Source of the DNA: Candida dubliniensis CD36
Lineage: Eukaryota > Ascomycota > Pichiomycetes > Serinales > Debaryomycetaceae
NCBI RefSeq assembly: GCF_000026945.1
Contig: NC_012867.1
Location: 124,001-188,000 of the forward strand
DNA length: 64,000 nucleotides
Direction of reading: 5' to 3'
Made by a program: the position numbers and the translations under genes. The first letter of the stretch is position 1. The number at the start of each line of letters is the position of its first letter. The notes beneath the pieces are model-generated. The model had not been told where the DNA came from and did no database searches. It saw nothing but the letters and a program-made list of their open reading frames with translations. This document shows, piece after piece, positions 50,895-59,295 of the stretch.

Positions 50895-52079
50895 ATGTTA
50901 ATAAATTTGGCATGTGTGTTTATTGCATTAATTGACAAGTGTTTTTCCAATGACCTGTATTTTGTTTCACTCAAAGCAGAAGAATCAATTGACCACTTTA
51001 TGGAATATGATAAAAGATACCCAAAGCATTTGCAAGTGCGAGATTTTATTAGTAACTCAATTGCAATTGGAGATTTCAAGGGATTTTCAGGTAGATTTTC
51101 CAAAGATATTATTGACAGACTAAAAAGATGTCCTTTGGTTCAAGAAATAACCGAAGATATTATGTTTAATGCACTTGATTTTGAAATCCAGGAGGATGCG
51201 CCGAGACATTTAGCCAGAATAAGCAGAAGGAGAAGAATGAAGCCAAACAAGCCCTATCCTTATATGTACGAAACTGAATATCTGGGACAAGGTGTAAATG
51301 CATATGTGATAGATTCTGGAATTGAAGTTGACCACCCTGAATTTCAAGGAAGAGCAAGTGCAGGCTATGATTTTACCGAGGAAGGATCTGGAGATAATAA
51401 CGGACACGGGACTCATGTAGCTGGGTTGATTGGTTCTGCCACGTATGGGGTTGCAAAAAATGTCAGAATAGTTGAAGTGAAAGCATTGAACAGTAAAGGT
51501 GCTGGCTCACTCAGCACGATTTTAGCAGCTATTGATTTTGCAGTTAACCATAGAATAGAATCTGGTAGAAAGGGGGTTGCTAATCTATCTTTGGGAGCAT
51601 ACAAGAATCATATTTTAAACAAGGCAATTGAGCAGGCAACCAATACGGGATTAGTATTTGTGGTGGCAGCAGGGAATTCGAATATTAACGCTTGTATGAC
51701 CAGCCCAGCAAGTTCCAAATATGCAATTACAGTAGGTGCTATAGATGATTACACCGATTCAGTCACTGCTTTCTCTAACTGGGGTGAATGTGTTGACATC
51801 TTTGCAAGTGGTGCATATGTCCGAAGTGTCGATGCACGTAACCACGACAAGACACAAGTTTTATCAGGTACTTCTATGGCTTCACCTATAGTAACAGGTA
51901 TGGTCGCCAACTTGTTGAGCCAAAATGTTGAATCATGGAAAGTTAAATCAGTCTTAATTCGAATGGCTGCTAAGAATAAGATTACCAAGACATCTTTGTT
52001 TTTAAGGAAAAAGACTCCAAACAGAATTTTATACAATGGTGTTCAAGAGAGGGAACTAGAAAATAATGAAGACGACTAA
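50895..52079 (+). CDS. Secreted subtilisin-like serine protease, copy 2
   Basis: A 394-residue paralogue of the preceding gene, same strand. I prefer the ATG at 50895 because MLINLACVFIALIDKCFSND gives a signal peptide; the in-frame ATG at 50814 would add 27 non-signal residues. The I9 propeptide, the triad (Asp in YVIDSGIEVDH, His in NGHGTHVAGL, Ser in SGTSMASP), oxyanion Asn in VVAAGNSN and the family C-terminus TPNRILYNG are all present. The basic insertion RRRRMKPNKP matches copy 1. The tail lacks copy 1's cysteines. Both copies look intact, indicating a tandem duplication old enough to diverge widely outside the motifs. Likely secreted or vacuolar; there is no GPI signal. Confidence 0.9.
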   Translation: MLINLACVFIALIDKCFSNDLYFVSLKAEESIDHFMEYDKRYPKHLQVRDFISNSIAIGDFKGFSGRFSKDIIDRLKRCPLVQEITEDIMFNALDFEIQEDAPRHLARISRRRRMKPNKPYPYMYETEYLGQGVNAYVIDSGIEVDHPEFQGRASAGYDFTEEGSGDNNGHGTHVAGLIGSATYGVAKNVRIVEVKALNSKGAGSLSTILAAIDFAVNHRIESGRKGVANLSLGAYKNHILNKAIEQATNTGLVFVVAAGNSNINACMTSPASSKYAITVGAIDDYTDSVTAFSNWGECVDIFASGAYVRSVDARNHDKTQVLSGTSMASPIVTGMVANLLSQNVESWKVKSVLIRMAAKNKITKTSLFLRKKTPNRILYNGVQERELENNEDD

Positions 52080-52124
52080 AAGAAAAAATGTCAGTTTTAT
52101 CGTTACTGTGCATTAACTACTGGA

Positions 52125-53357
52125 TTATTTAGTTCTTTTAGAAATTGATAAGCAGACGTTTTCTAGAGTCACATCTTTTTGAACATACCAGAATATCTCC
52201 ACTTTGTATTTATCATCCAAAATAGATTTTAAAGCATGAACTCGGGATTCATCGATTAATCTTCTAGCTTTTAACCCAATTTCTTCTCTTTGTTGGCTAT
52301 TGAAACCAAGTATACTATTTTCTTGTGCATCCTTCTTGTCCACTGCCCATGAAACTAATTTCTTCAATATATTGAATGACTGTACAGTTTTGAAATCGTG
52401 GTCGTGCAAATACTTCCTAGATTGTGGTAGTAATTGGTCCAAGGAGCATACATGGCGACAGCACATTGCAATCAAGGCACCTCCAAATTGATCATTCAGC
52501 AATAGCGTCGAATTGAATATCAGTTTCAACGTGAGATCAGTTGCTGCTCCGCATAAATGTTTCGAAATCGCGACAACTTTATTAATCTTTAGGTCAACGA
52601 GAAATTTATCTAAATTCAAGTCTTTGATGTCTATCTTGCTCCTTTTTATTTGTGGCTTGATGTGTACTGCTTCGGAATCAGAAATGATCTTGCTGTCGGC
52701 TTTCAATCTGTTCTTGCCCCGATCAATTAATCCAAACCCATAAGTACATGAACTGCTAGTCCTTTGTTGTAATATACATTGATTCAAGTATCTCAGTAAT
52801 TCACCTTTACCAGCACCAAACTCTAAGTAAAAAAATGAGTTATTGAGTAAACCCATCAGCTCCATGTTGGCAATTATGGAATTTTGTTGTATGGGGTGTT
52901 TCTGATTGGTTTTCTCTTGCAATCTTGTTTCCAATCCCTCATGATGAAGTATCCTAAACTCTAGTGGTTCAAATTGTATTTTTTGCAAGATGTGAATGCA
53001 CTTTTCCATCAATTCAGTATTTTCCTCTTCCTCCTCATTACCCAATTCAAAGTTTTCAGCGTTGTTTAACTGTTTATTGAAATCAAGTTCATAACATGAG
53101 TTGGTATTCTCCTTTGGTCTATCGTTACATTTTCTCAAATGTTGTTTCAAATCCTTTTTCCACACCGTATGACTGGAACTAAAGGGACAAGCTATTCTTT
53201 CTCCATTAAAATTTTCATCATGAATCAAGTGTTCTGAACAATATTTTGCATCTTTCTTACGTAACATTTTGCATCTTCTATTCTTTTTAGGTAAAATATA
53301 TTCACAGGTTAAGACATTTTGTTCTACCTTTCTTTTCTTTGTTTCTTGTGCTGTCAT
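52125..53357 (-). CDS. TRM13: tRNA 2'-O-methyltransferase Trm13
   Basis: A 410-residue protein. N-terminal zinc fingers: CEYILPKKNRRCKMLRKKDAKYCSEH (CCCH type; residues about 18-43), then a CHHC U11-48K-type finger (ACPFSSSHTVWKKDLKQHLRKC). The SAM-binding methyltransferase core follows: FYLEFGAGKGELLRYLN, IDRGKNRLK, and the family motif VAISKHLCGAATDLTLKL with MCCRHVCSL. Trm13 methylates the 2'-O of position 4 in the acceptor stem of several tRNAs. It is divergent from BUD22 across 176 bp, a shared translation-related promoter. Confidence 0.93.
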   Translation of the reverse strand: MTAQETKKRKVEQNVLTCEYILPKKNRRCKMLRKKDAKYCSEHLIHDENFNGERIACPFSSSHTVWKKDLKQHLRKCNDRPKENTNSCYELDFNKQLNNAENFELGNEEEEENTELMEKCIHILQKIQFEPLEFRILHHEGLETRLQEKTNQKHPIQQNSIIANMELMGLLNNSFFYLEFGAGKGELLRYLNQCILQQRTSSSCTYGFGLIDRGKNRLKADSKIISDSEAVHIKPQIKRSKIDIKDLNLDKFLVDLKINKVVAISKHLCGAATDLTLKLIFNSTLLLNDQFGGALIAMCCRHVCSLDQLLPQSRKYLHDHDFKTVQSFNILKKLVSWAVDKKDAQENSILGFNSQQREEIGLKARRLIDESRVHALKSILDDKYKVEIFWYVQKDVTLENVCLSISKRTK

Positions 53358-53491
53358 TATTATTAGATGATTGGTTTGTTACCAGAATTGTATCAAAGAT
53401 ATTCACCTCTTCAACAACTAAATAATGAACTGCGAAAAAACACTGAAAAAAAAATTGAAATTCTATTTTTCGATTCTGTTATTTTTGGTAT

Positions 53492-53499
53492 CTCATCGC
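53492..53499 (-). promoter_or_regulatory. PAC element (CTCATCGC) in the TRM13/BUD22 promoter
   Basis: Reverse complement GCGATGAG, matching PAC, 35 bp upstream of the BUD22 ATG. An A9 tract with TGAAAAAAAAATT nearby (about 53441) may play the RRPE part. This is the same pairing seen at IMP3. Confidence 0.6.
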
Positions 53500-53533
53500 T
53501 TCTTCTCTTTATACGTTCTACATCAAACACATA

Positions 53534-54904
53534 ATGAAGACAAACAATTATATGTGGAAACTTGATTTGTTAGAATCAAAGTTTAATAGATCTACACCCA
53601 GATTTCCTCATACCAAAAAATTATTAATTGCAATTAATCACAATCACAAATTATTGAAGAAAATCCCTAAATCACCAGAGGATGCCCAAGAAGAAATAGA
53701 AAATATAAAATCTGATATATTCCAAAAGAAATATCATTCAGCATATTCAAAATTATCAAAAGAAGTGGAGAAAAAGACTATACCGGTGGAAGATAAAGAA
53801 TTTGTATCGAAATTGATTACATCAAAGCTAATAAAAATAATTCAAATCGCTTGCTTAAACTCCAAAGAATTGAAAACAAATCCCCCAACATATATTGGAC
53901 AACACCTTCGAGAAATTATAATTGATAAGTCAAATGAATATAACCCTTCGAGTTTTTACATCACTTTCTGTCAAAATGATAAGGCTGTGAATAACTTTGT
54001 TGCCAATTTATGGAACAATAAGAATGTAAAGAAGATTTTGGATGAAATTGAATGGTCATTCAGAGTGGTTCGTGGAAATTTGACAAGACAAGAGAAGGAT
54101 TCGAGAATTAAAACTACTGGCGGTAAGGTGAATTTGAAGGACAATGAAGGTAGTAATGGAGAAGACAGTAGCGAAGACGAAAACGGGTCTTTAGATTTAG
54201 ATGATGCTTATGACAAGTTTGCTATTTATGATGACAATGAAAATGGATCGGAAGGTGAAGGTCAGCAACCGGAACTAGATCCTAATGTCAATTACAATGA
54301 AGTTACAGATGAAGAGCCCTCAGATGAAGAGACGAAAGAGGACTCGTCGGATGATTTTTTCGAAGATGAGCCACCAAAGAAGAAACAGAAACAGAATGAG
54401 GACAGTAAAAAATCATTCAATCTTCCCCAACTTGCCTCTGGTTATTTTTCTGGAGGCTCTGATGATGAAGAAGAAGAATATGATGATGCTGATAACGATA
54501 AAGTAGTAAAAGAAATAACAACACAGAGAAAGAATCGAAGGGGTCAAAGAGCAAGACAAAAGATATGGGCCAAGAAGTATGGTAAAGAAGCAAAGCATGT
54601 CAAAAAGAATCAAGAAATACTTGCAAGCGAAAGACAACGTAGACAATTGGAGTTTGAAGAAAGACAACGTAAGCGTGAATTGAAAGCAAAATTATTAGCT
54701 GAGAAACAACAAACTGGTGCTAACGCATTACCACTTGGTGAAAGAAAATCTACTACCAGCACCATACCACAGCAACTGCTAGGTTCTACCAATACTGCTA
54801 CAGCAGAGGAAAAAGCTATCCATCCTTCCTGGGAGGCAAAGAGATTAGAAAAGGAAAAACTCAAGAATGTTAAATTCCAAGGTAAAAAAGTTGTTTTTGA
54901 TTAG
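53534..54904 (+). CDS. BUD22: Bud22-like ribosome biogenesis protein
   Basis: A 456-residue nucleolar-type protein. The N-terminal helical half (LDLLESKFNRSTPRFPHTKK) is followed by an acidic Asp/Glu/Ser-rich centre (residues 215-320, for example GSNGEDSSEDENGS, SDDEEEEYDDAD). A basic helical C-terminal domain ends in the family block QRKNRRGQRARQKIWAKKYG ... HPSWEAKRLEKEKLKNVKFQ, then GKKVVFD. This tail is diagnostic of Bud22/SRFBP1 proteins, which are needed for 18S rRNA maturation in the small-subunit processome. The PAC element in its promoter fits. Convergent with GTB1, whose stop is 13 bp away, so the 3' UTRs overlap. Confidence 0.9.
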   Translation: MKTNNYMWKLDLLESKFNRSTPRFPHTKKLLIAINHNHKLLKKIPKSPEDAQEEIENIKSDIFQKKYHSAYSKLSKEVEKKTIPVEDKEFVSKLITSKLIKIIQIACLNSKELKTNPPTYIGQHLREIIIDKSNEYNPSSFYITFCQNDKAVNNFVANLWNNKNVKKILDEIEWSFRVVRGNLTRQEKDSRIKTTGGKVNLKDNEGSNGEDSSEDENGSLDLDDAYDKFAIYDDNENGSEGEGQQPELDPNVNYNEVTDEEPSDEETKEDSSDDFFEDEPPKKKQKQNEDSKKSFNLPQLASGYFSGGSDDEEEEYDDADNDKVVKEITTQRKNRRGQRARQKIWAKKYGKEAKHVKKNQEILASERQRRQLEFEERQRKRELKAKLLAEKQQTGANALPLGERKSTTSTIPQQLLGSTNTATAEEKAIHPSWEAKRLEKEKLKNVKFQGKKVVFD

Positions 54905-54917
54905 CCAGTAATTCTTC

Positions 54918-56357
54918 CTATAGTAATTCATAATTTATTCTAAATCTATTTTGTATTTCCTGTTCAGTGATTGGGTGACACCATGCTTCTCCTTTGATGA
55001 TAAACTTGTAGCTACATTTCTCTGGTTCACCGACTGAAACTAATTCTGGTCCCTTGCCACATTCGAATTCAATTACTGCCGATCTTTGTGGACCATTCCA
55101 ACATTTGGCTCCTCTATCAAAATATATCATTCCGTTCTCATACTTTTTGTAATTGCCAATCAACACATCATCCTGGACCACCGAGTGTAAAAGGTTGATT
55201 CTGTAGGTATATGCTCCTAATTTTTTGTTAATTATAGCCAGATCAAATGCTCTCAAAATATCATCAGAGCCATAGTCGTTACTTAAATTCTTCTTAATAT
55301 CATCAATTTTGGATTCAATCTTGTTGATTTCCTGTTTTTGTTTATCAATCTGGTTTAGTAATTGATCATTTGACAATGTTGTTTTGACTTGTAGTTGTGG
55401 TTTTGTCAAAAACGTGTTTGTAAAAAGCTGAAAGTAGTGATGAATCATGTTTCTAATGGTTGGTTGTGAATATATGTTTTCACTATTACCAACTAAACTC
55501 TTGGCTTTTTCTGATAACTCCAGAAGTATAGCGTTGGTTTCTTTGATGTCTTCAACAACGTCCTCGTCTTTATTCGATAAATATTCCTGATATTTGTGAA
55601 TTGATTCTTTGACTGCAGGATCATTGAAATTTGGATTATATTCCTGTGATAATTTTTCCAAAAGCTTTTCTAAAGATTGAATTCTACTCTCCTGTTTCAA
55701 TAGATCCCTTTTATGGACTTCTAATTTGTTGGCGAGATCACTAATATGGTCTCCTAATACATCAAACACGGATGTTTCTTGTTCATTGCTATTCTCTAAT
55801 TGGACTTCCAACTCATACAAATGGGATTTTCTCAGTGGTAATACAGCTTCCAATTTTCGTAATTCATTCACCAATTGTTTTCTTTTTCCTTGAGCTAATT
55901 CAATTAGGGCTTGTTTCTTTTTCAATGCATCATTAATGAAACTTTCAAGTTGGTTTTTGTACTGTTCATATTGATGATGGATGTTTTCACATTTATCTTC
56001 ACAAATGCCTTGTTCATCAGATCCATCGCAACAAATATCATAATCACAAACCCCGTCATCTACTTTAAATTGATCAATAAAATTAGGGAAATGACCTTTG
56101 TTTGCACAATAGAATTTAAATGGTGGATTAGGACAAGCATTAGTACCTGGTTCGTCAGATCCATCAGGACAATCACAGAAGTTATCGTTAATTTGGTCAT
56201 AGGTTAAACGAATTGAAGAATCGTTCAAGCACCGCCAATATTGTTTACCATTTTCAATAATAGGCTTGTACAAATCTTGATTCTCTGGACTGACGCCTCT
56301 GATTTCTCCTAACACAAATGTCACCAAGCAATAGAATGTAAGTAAATGTTGAAACAT
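54918..56357 (-). CDS. GTB1: Glucosidase II beta subunit
   Basis: A 479-residue ER lumen protein. The signal peptide is about residues 1-17 (FQHLLTFYCLVTFVLG). Cys-rich LDL-receptor-class-A-like modules follow (DNFCDCPDGSDEPGTNACP, DGVCDYDICCDGSDEQGIC), then a long coiled coil (residues 125-360). A C-terminal MRH lectin domain contains YENGMIYFDRGAKCWNGPQR, FECGKGPEL and AWCHP. The beta subunit recognises mannose on N-glycans and aids glucose trimming by the alpha subunit in glycoprotein quality control. The C-terminus (RFRINYELL) has no HDEL, so retention would rely on the alpha subunit. Confidence 0.94.
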   Translation of the reverse strand: MFQHLLTFYCLVTFVLGEIRGVSPENQDLYKPIIENGKQYWRCLNDSSIRLTYDQINDNFCDCPDGSDEPGTNACPNPPFKFYCANKGHFPNFIDQFKVDDGVCDYDICCDGSDEQGICEDKCENIHHQYEQYKNQLESFINDALKKKQALIELAQGKRKQLVNELRKLEAVLPLRKSHLYELEVQLENSNEQETSVFDVLGDHISDLANKLEVHKRDLLKQESRIQSLEKLLEKLSQEYNPNFNDPAVKESIHKYQEYLSNKDEDVVEDIKETNAILLELSEKAKSLVGNSENIYSQPTIRNMIHHYFQLFTNTFLTKPQLQVKTTLSNDQLLNQIDKQKQEINKIESKIDDIKKNLSNDYGSDDILRAFDLAIINKKLGAYTYRINLLHSVVQDDVLIGNYKKYENGMIYFDRGAKCWNGPQRSAVIEFECGKGPELVSVGEPEKCSYKFIIKGEAWCHPITEQEIQNRFRINYELL

Positions 56358-56489
56358 TGTTTGTCAATAGCAAAGTATGTCGAATAAGCAAGGGGGGGGT
56401 GATTTTTCAAACTGGAGTATTTTTTTTTCCCTGTTTATGCTGAACGAAAAATACATTCGAATTCCTTCAGTTTTTGGACATGAAAATTG

Positions 56490-57881
56490 ATGCCAAATAA
56501 TATAACAACAATTAGATATAAACGACAAATACGGCCGTTGCTATCTAAGATACATACTTTAAATGATTTGTATTCTAAAAACGCGCTGTTGTTTGAATTT
56601 GACGTTTCCAAAATCGACATAAACAAACAGATTAAAAGCACAGTTGATGATGACGATTATCACCCCAGAAAAAAGACGAAAACGATATCACCAGAAGAAT
56701 CAATAGAGCCAGACTTTTACAATCCTAGAACTCCCGAAGAAAGACTCAAATCATTAAGACGTTATGTATCATCCGAACTATTTAAAGCCTATACCGAGTT
56801 GTTTTCGATATTAAAACCTCTACTAATTTCTTTGGCCCCACCTGATTGTACTTGGACACTTGCTACCAGATGTGCATTCGAAATAGGCAAAGAAATGGCC
56901 GAATCAACAACAACCACTTATTATCGTCTTAATAATGTGCATTTATTTGATCCTGATCTTGTGCATCCTAGTATTAAAGAATTGTATGATGAGTTGTATG
57001 GGGACATTGATGATTGGATTGATATGGAACCAGTTTTAGTTACGAGCAATTATAGGAGGTATTTACTTACTGGATATGTCAGTAAACTTTTGGTGATACA
57101 TTCCCAGACTACATTATACATGTTTCTTCCTGTGCTACTACATTGGCTATCACATCAAAGTTCGTATCTACGACACTTGGGACAATTACTAGGCAATGAT
57201 TTCTTTTGTTTCCCTGACAATTCAACAACTAACATTGAGGAGTTGAATGGATTAAAATTTAATAATACTTTGCAAATGTTTTGGACTTTGTACGGGATTA
57301 ATTATTGGAAACCATTTTTGAATAGGACCACTCTATCGGTTGTATTACCATACAAGATTTCTTTGGATATGTTTGATGGGCTAGAAGATACACATCAGTT
57401 ACCAAAAGGCTATTACAGAAGAGAGTTGTATGCAATGTTTCAAAGTTGTCTCAATTACAATATAATAGTTATGATAATGGTTAAAATATTCCAAAAAGCC
57501 CGCAAGAAATGCAAGACTTATGAAGAAGCATACCAGCATTTTAAAAACATTTACATTTCGACTTTGGAAATGGCGTGTAATTGGTTGCCTTTCTATAGCA
57601 CTATTTTCCCAAATAATAAGATAATTTTCAATTCAATAAGGCAACTAGAACGATTTATGCAGAGTAAGTTGAAAGTATTGTCTGGTCAAGGAGGAAAGTA
57701 TATGTTATTATATAAGAAATCACAAGGCTTTTTCGAATCACTTGACGCTATACTGTATTATTATCTTTATCCTGAACGGAAAATTACTTTGAGTTCAGTG
57801 GATACCATTGCCAAGACAGCAGTTAAGTTGAGAATTGACAATCATAAATTTCTAGCTTGGTTAAATAAAAACGCCTATTAA
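56490..57881 (+). CDS. Protein of unknown function, 463 aa
   Basis: Not recognised. The ATG at 56490 begins MPNNITTIRYKRQIRPLLSK. A Lys/Arg patch (HPRKKTKTISPEE, near residue 60) resembles a nuclear localisation signal. The rest (residues 80-460) is a continuous helical domain, with no signal peptide or repeat, containing RTPEERLKSLRRYVSSELF, LLISLAPPDCTWTLATRCAF, FLPVLLHWLSHQSSYLRHL and FESLDAILYYYLYPERK. It could be a nuclear complex subunit; that is inference from the basic patch alone. It is divergent from GTB1 (132 bp) and convergent with OAR1 (28 bp). Codon use and composition are like its neighbours, so it is an ordinary conserved-looking gene. Confidence 0.85.
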   Translation: MPNNITTIRYKRQIRPLLSKIHTLNDLYSKNALLFEFDVSKIDINKQIKSTVDDDDYHPRKKTKTISPEESIEPDFYNPRTPEERLKSLRRYVSSELFKAYTELFSILKPLLISLAPPDCTWTLATRCAFEIGKEMAESTTTTYYRLNNVHLFDPDLVHPSIKELYDELYGDIDDWIDMEPVLVTSNYRRYLLTGYVSKLLVIHSQTTLYMFLPVLLHWLSHQSSYLRHLGQLLGNDFFCFPDNSTTNIEELNGLKFNNTLQMFWTLYGINYWKPFLNRTTLSVVLPYKISLDMFDGLEDTHQLPKGYYRRELYAMFQSCLNYNIIVMIMVKIFQKARKKCKTYEEAYQHFKNIYISTLEMACNWLPFYSTIFPNNKIIFNSIRQLERFMQSKLKVLSGQGGKYMLLYKKSQGFFESLDAILYYYLYPERKITLSSVDTIAKTAVKLRIDNHKFLAWLNKNAY

Positions 57882-57909
57882 CCTAAAGGCCCTAATCAAT
57901 TTTTGACGT

Positions 57910-58596
57910 TTATTTATCTAATATTATGCATTCTCCATTCAATTTTGTATCTTGTAGTATTCTGATAGCTTCATTCGCTACTGATTCAATCAGAACCAGA
58001 TTTATATCTGCTACTGCTTTATTCCCCATATCTGTTTCTTTGACTAATCCAGGCATTAATGCATTGACCCTAATTTTCCCTCTTAATTCTTTCCCTAGAC
58101 TCTTGGTAAACCCTAATAAGCCAGCTTTAGACGCAGCATACACTGATGTTCCAGGTATAAAATGTTCAGTCATTGATAATACTGAAGAAATATTTAATAT
58201 TGTTGGATCAGAACCTTTTTGGCGAAGCATATCTTTTACCACCATTTGACTTAGTAGTATCGGAACAGTTAAATTCAAATTAATAGTAGTAAGAATTTCT
58301 TCTTGTGTCATGCGAAGTAATAAGGAATGATTAGTAACTCCAGCGCAGTTTATTAATATTGTTGGAGATCCGAAATTTAGTTCTTGTGGATTGTGTAATA
58401 GACTTGTCAAATCTAATGGGTGATATGTATGTGTCTGACCATAATCAGTGGATAATTTCAGTAGTGATTGTTTTAATGTTGCTTCATTTCTAGCTAATAA
58501 TGTCACTGTCGCTCCTTCAATGGCTAATTTCTTACTAATAGCAAATCCAATTCCTCGAGATCCCCCTGTAACTAATGCTGTTTTACCTCTAAACAT
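57910..58596 (-). CDS. OAR1: 3-oxoacyl-[ACP] reductase (mitochondrial FAS II)
   Basis: A 228-residue short-chain dehydrogenase from the ATG at 58596; the open frame upstream has no ATG. The Rossmann motif is TALVTGGSRGIGFAISKKLA. Then come LINCAGVTNHSLLLRMT, Ser in ILNISSVLSM, the catalytic Tyr-x-x-x-Lys in GTSVYAASKAGLLGFTKSLG, and NALMPGLVKETDM. The combination INCAG-T, GTSVYxASKA and PGLVK-TDM matches yeast Oar1, which reduces 3-oxoacyl-ACP in mitochondrial fatty acid synthesis, feeding lipoic acid. A generic SDR is the alternative. Substrate for this pathway is malonyl-CoA, which the possible mitochondrial ACC1 form would supply. Confidence 0.82.
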   Translation of the reverse strand: MFRGKTALVTGGSRGIGFAISKKLAIEGATVTLLARNEATLKQSLLKLSTDYGQTHTYHPLDLTSLLHNPQELNFGSPTILINCAGVTNHSLLLRMTQEEILTTINLNLTVPILLSQMVVKDMLRQKGSDPTILNISSVLSMTEHFIPGTSVYAASKAGLLGFTKSLGKELRGKIRVNALMPGLVKETDMGNKAVADINLVLIESVANEAIRILQDTKLNGECIILDK

Positions 58597-59295
58597 CTTC
58601 AAAATGAGGAAATAGGTTTCTGAAGACAAAGCTTGTTAAAAAAAATATTGAAAAAAAAAAATAGAAGATTAAAAAGTTGAAAAAACAATTTGGGGGACAA
58701 AAAAATAATAAATGCTCTCAGCAGGATTCGAACCTACGATCTCCTCATTACTAGTGAGGTGCCTTACCAACTTGGCCATAAGAGCTTGATTTCTGGTGGA
58801 TAAAATTCTAGATCTTTTTTGAAGTGACTATTGTATTAAAATCAATTCTTGTTCATGACAGGTTTGATAGAATTATTTTAGTTCTATTCCTTTTGCTTTG
58901 GTTTCCAGGAAGAAGGAAGCGTTTTAAGATGAATGTATTAATCTAAGCTGGCAAAGTCAAATGCTTTCATATAAAAATACTTGGGAAGCAAAAATAGTTT
59001 TTGATGTGATTTAGAGAAAATCTGACACCAAATTCCCGATTTACTTTCACGATAATAATATCTCAATTAAAGATCTTCATAATCTGAACACTGACCAATT
59101 ACTCTATTTCCATCCAAATCATTTATATGCTAGCTAGCATAAAAAAACATATTTTATTAAATACGAAAGCAGTTTATCTATAACAGAAATACAAGGAAAT
59201 ATACAATTTCCATTCAGCTAATTATTCTCATATCTTTGAAAAATGAAAGCATTTAAGGCCAACATAGATGGTAAGTTACTCATAAAACAATATCA
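58597..59295. other. Intergenic region carrying tRNA-Thr
   Basis: Apart from the tRNA gene at 58713-58785 the region is AT-rich. The stretch 58786-59295 (upstream of the tRNA and at the 3' side of the mannosyltransferase) has no gene or recognisable LTR, although tRNA flanks are common LTR sites. Confidence 0.5.
58713..58785 (-). tRNA. tRNA-Thr (AGT anticodon)
   Basis: A 73-nt cloverleaf without intron. The acceptor stem GCTCTTA pairs with TGAGAGC, with discriminator A. The D-arm includes TGGCCAAGTTGGTAAGGC (A box), and the anticodon stem-loop is CCTCA-CTAGTAA-TGAGG with AGT at the centre. The T-arm carries GGTTCGAATCC (B box). A run of T on the coding strand follows the 3' end (plus-strand A run 58699-58705), a pol III terminator. 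Confidence 0.97.
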
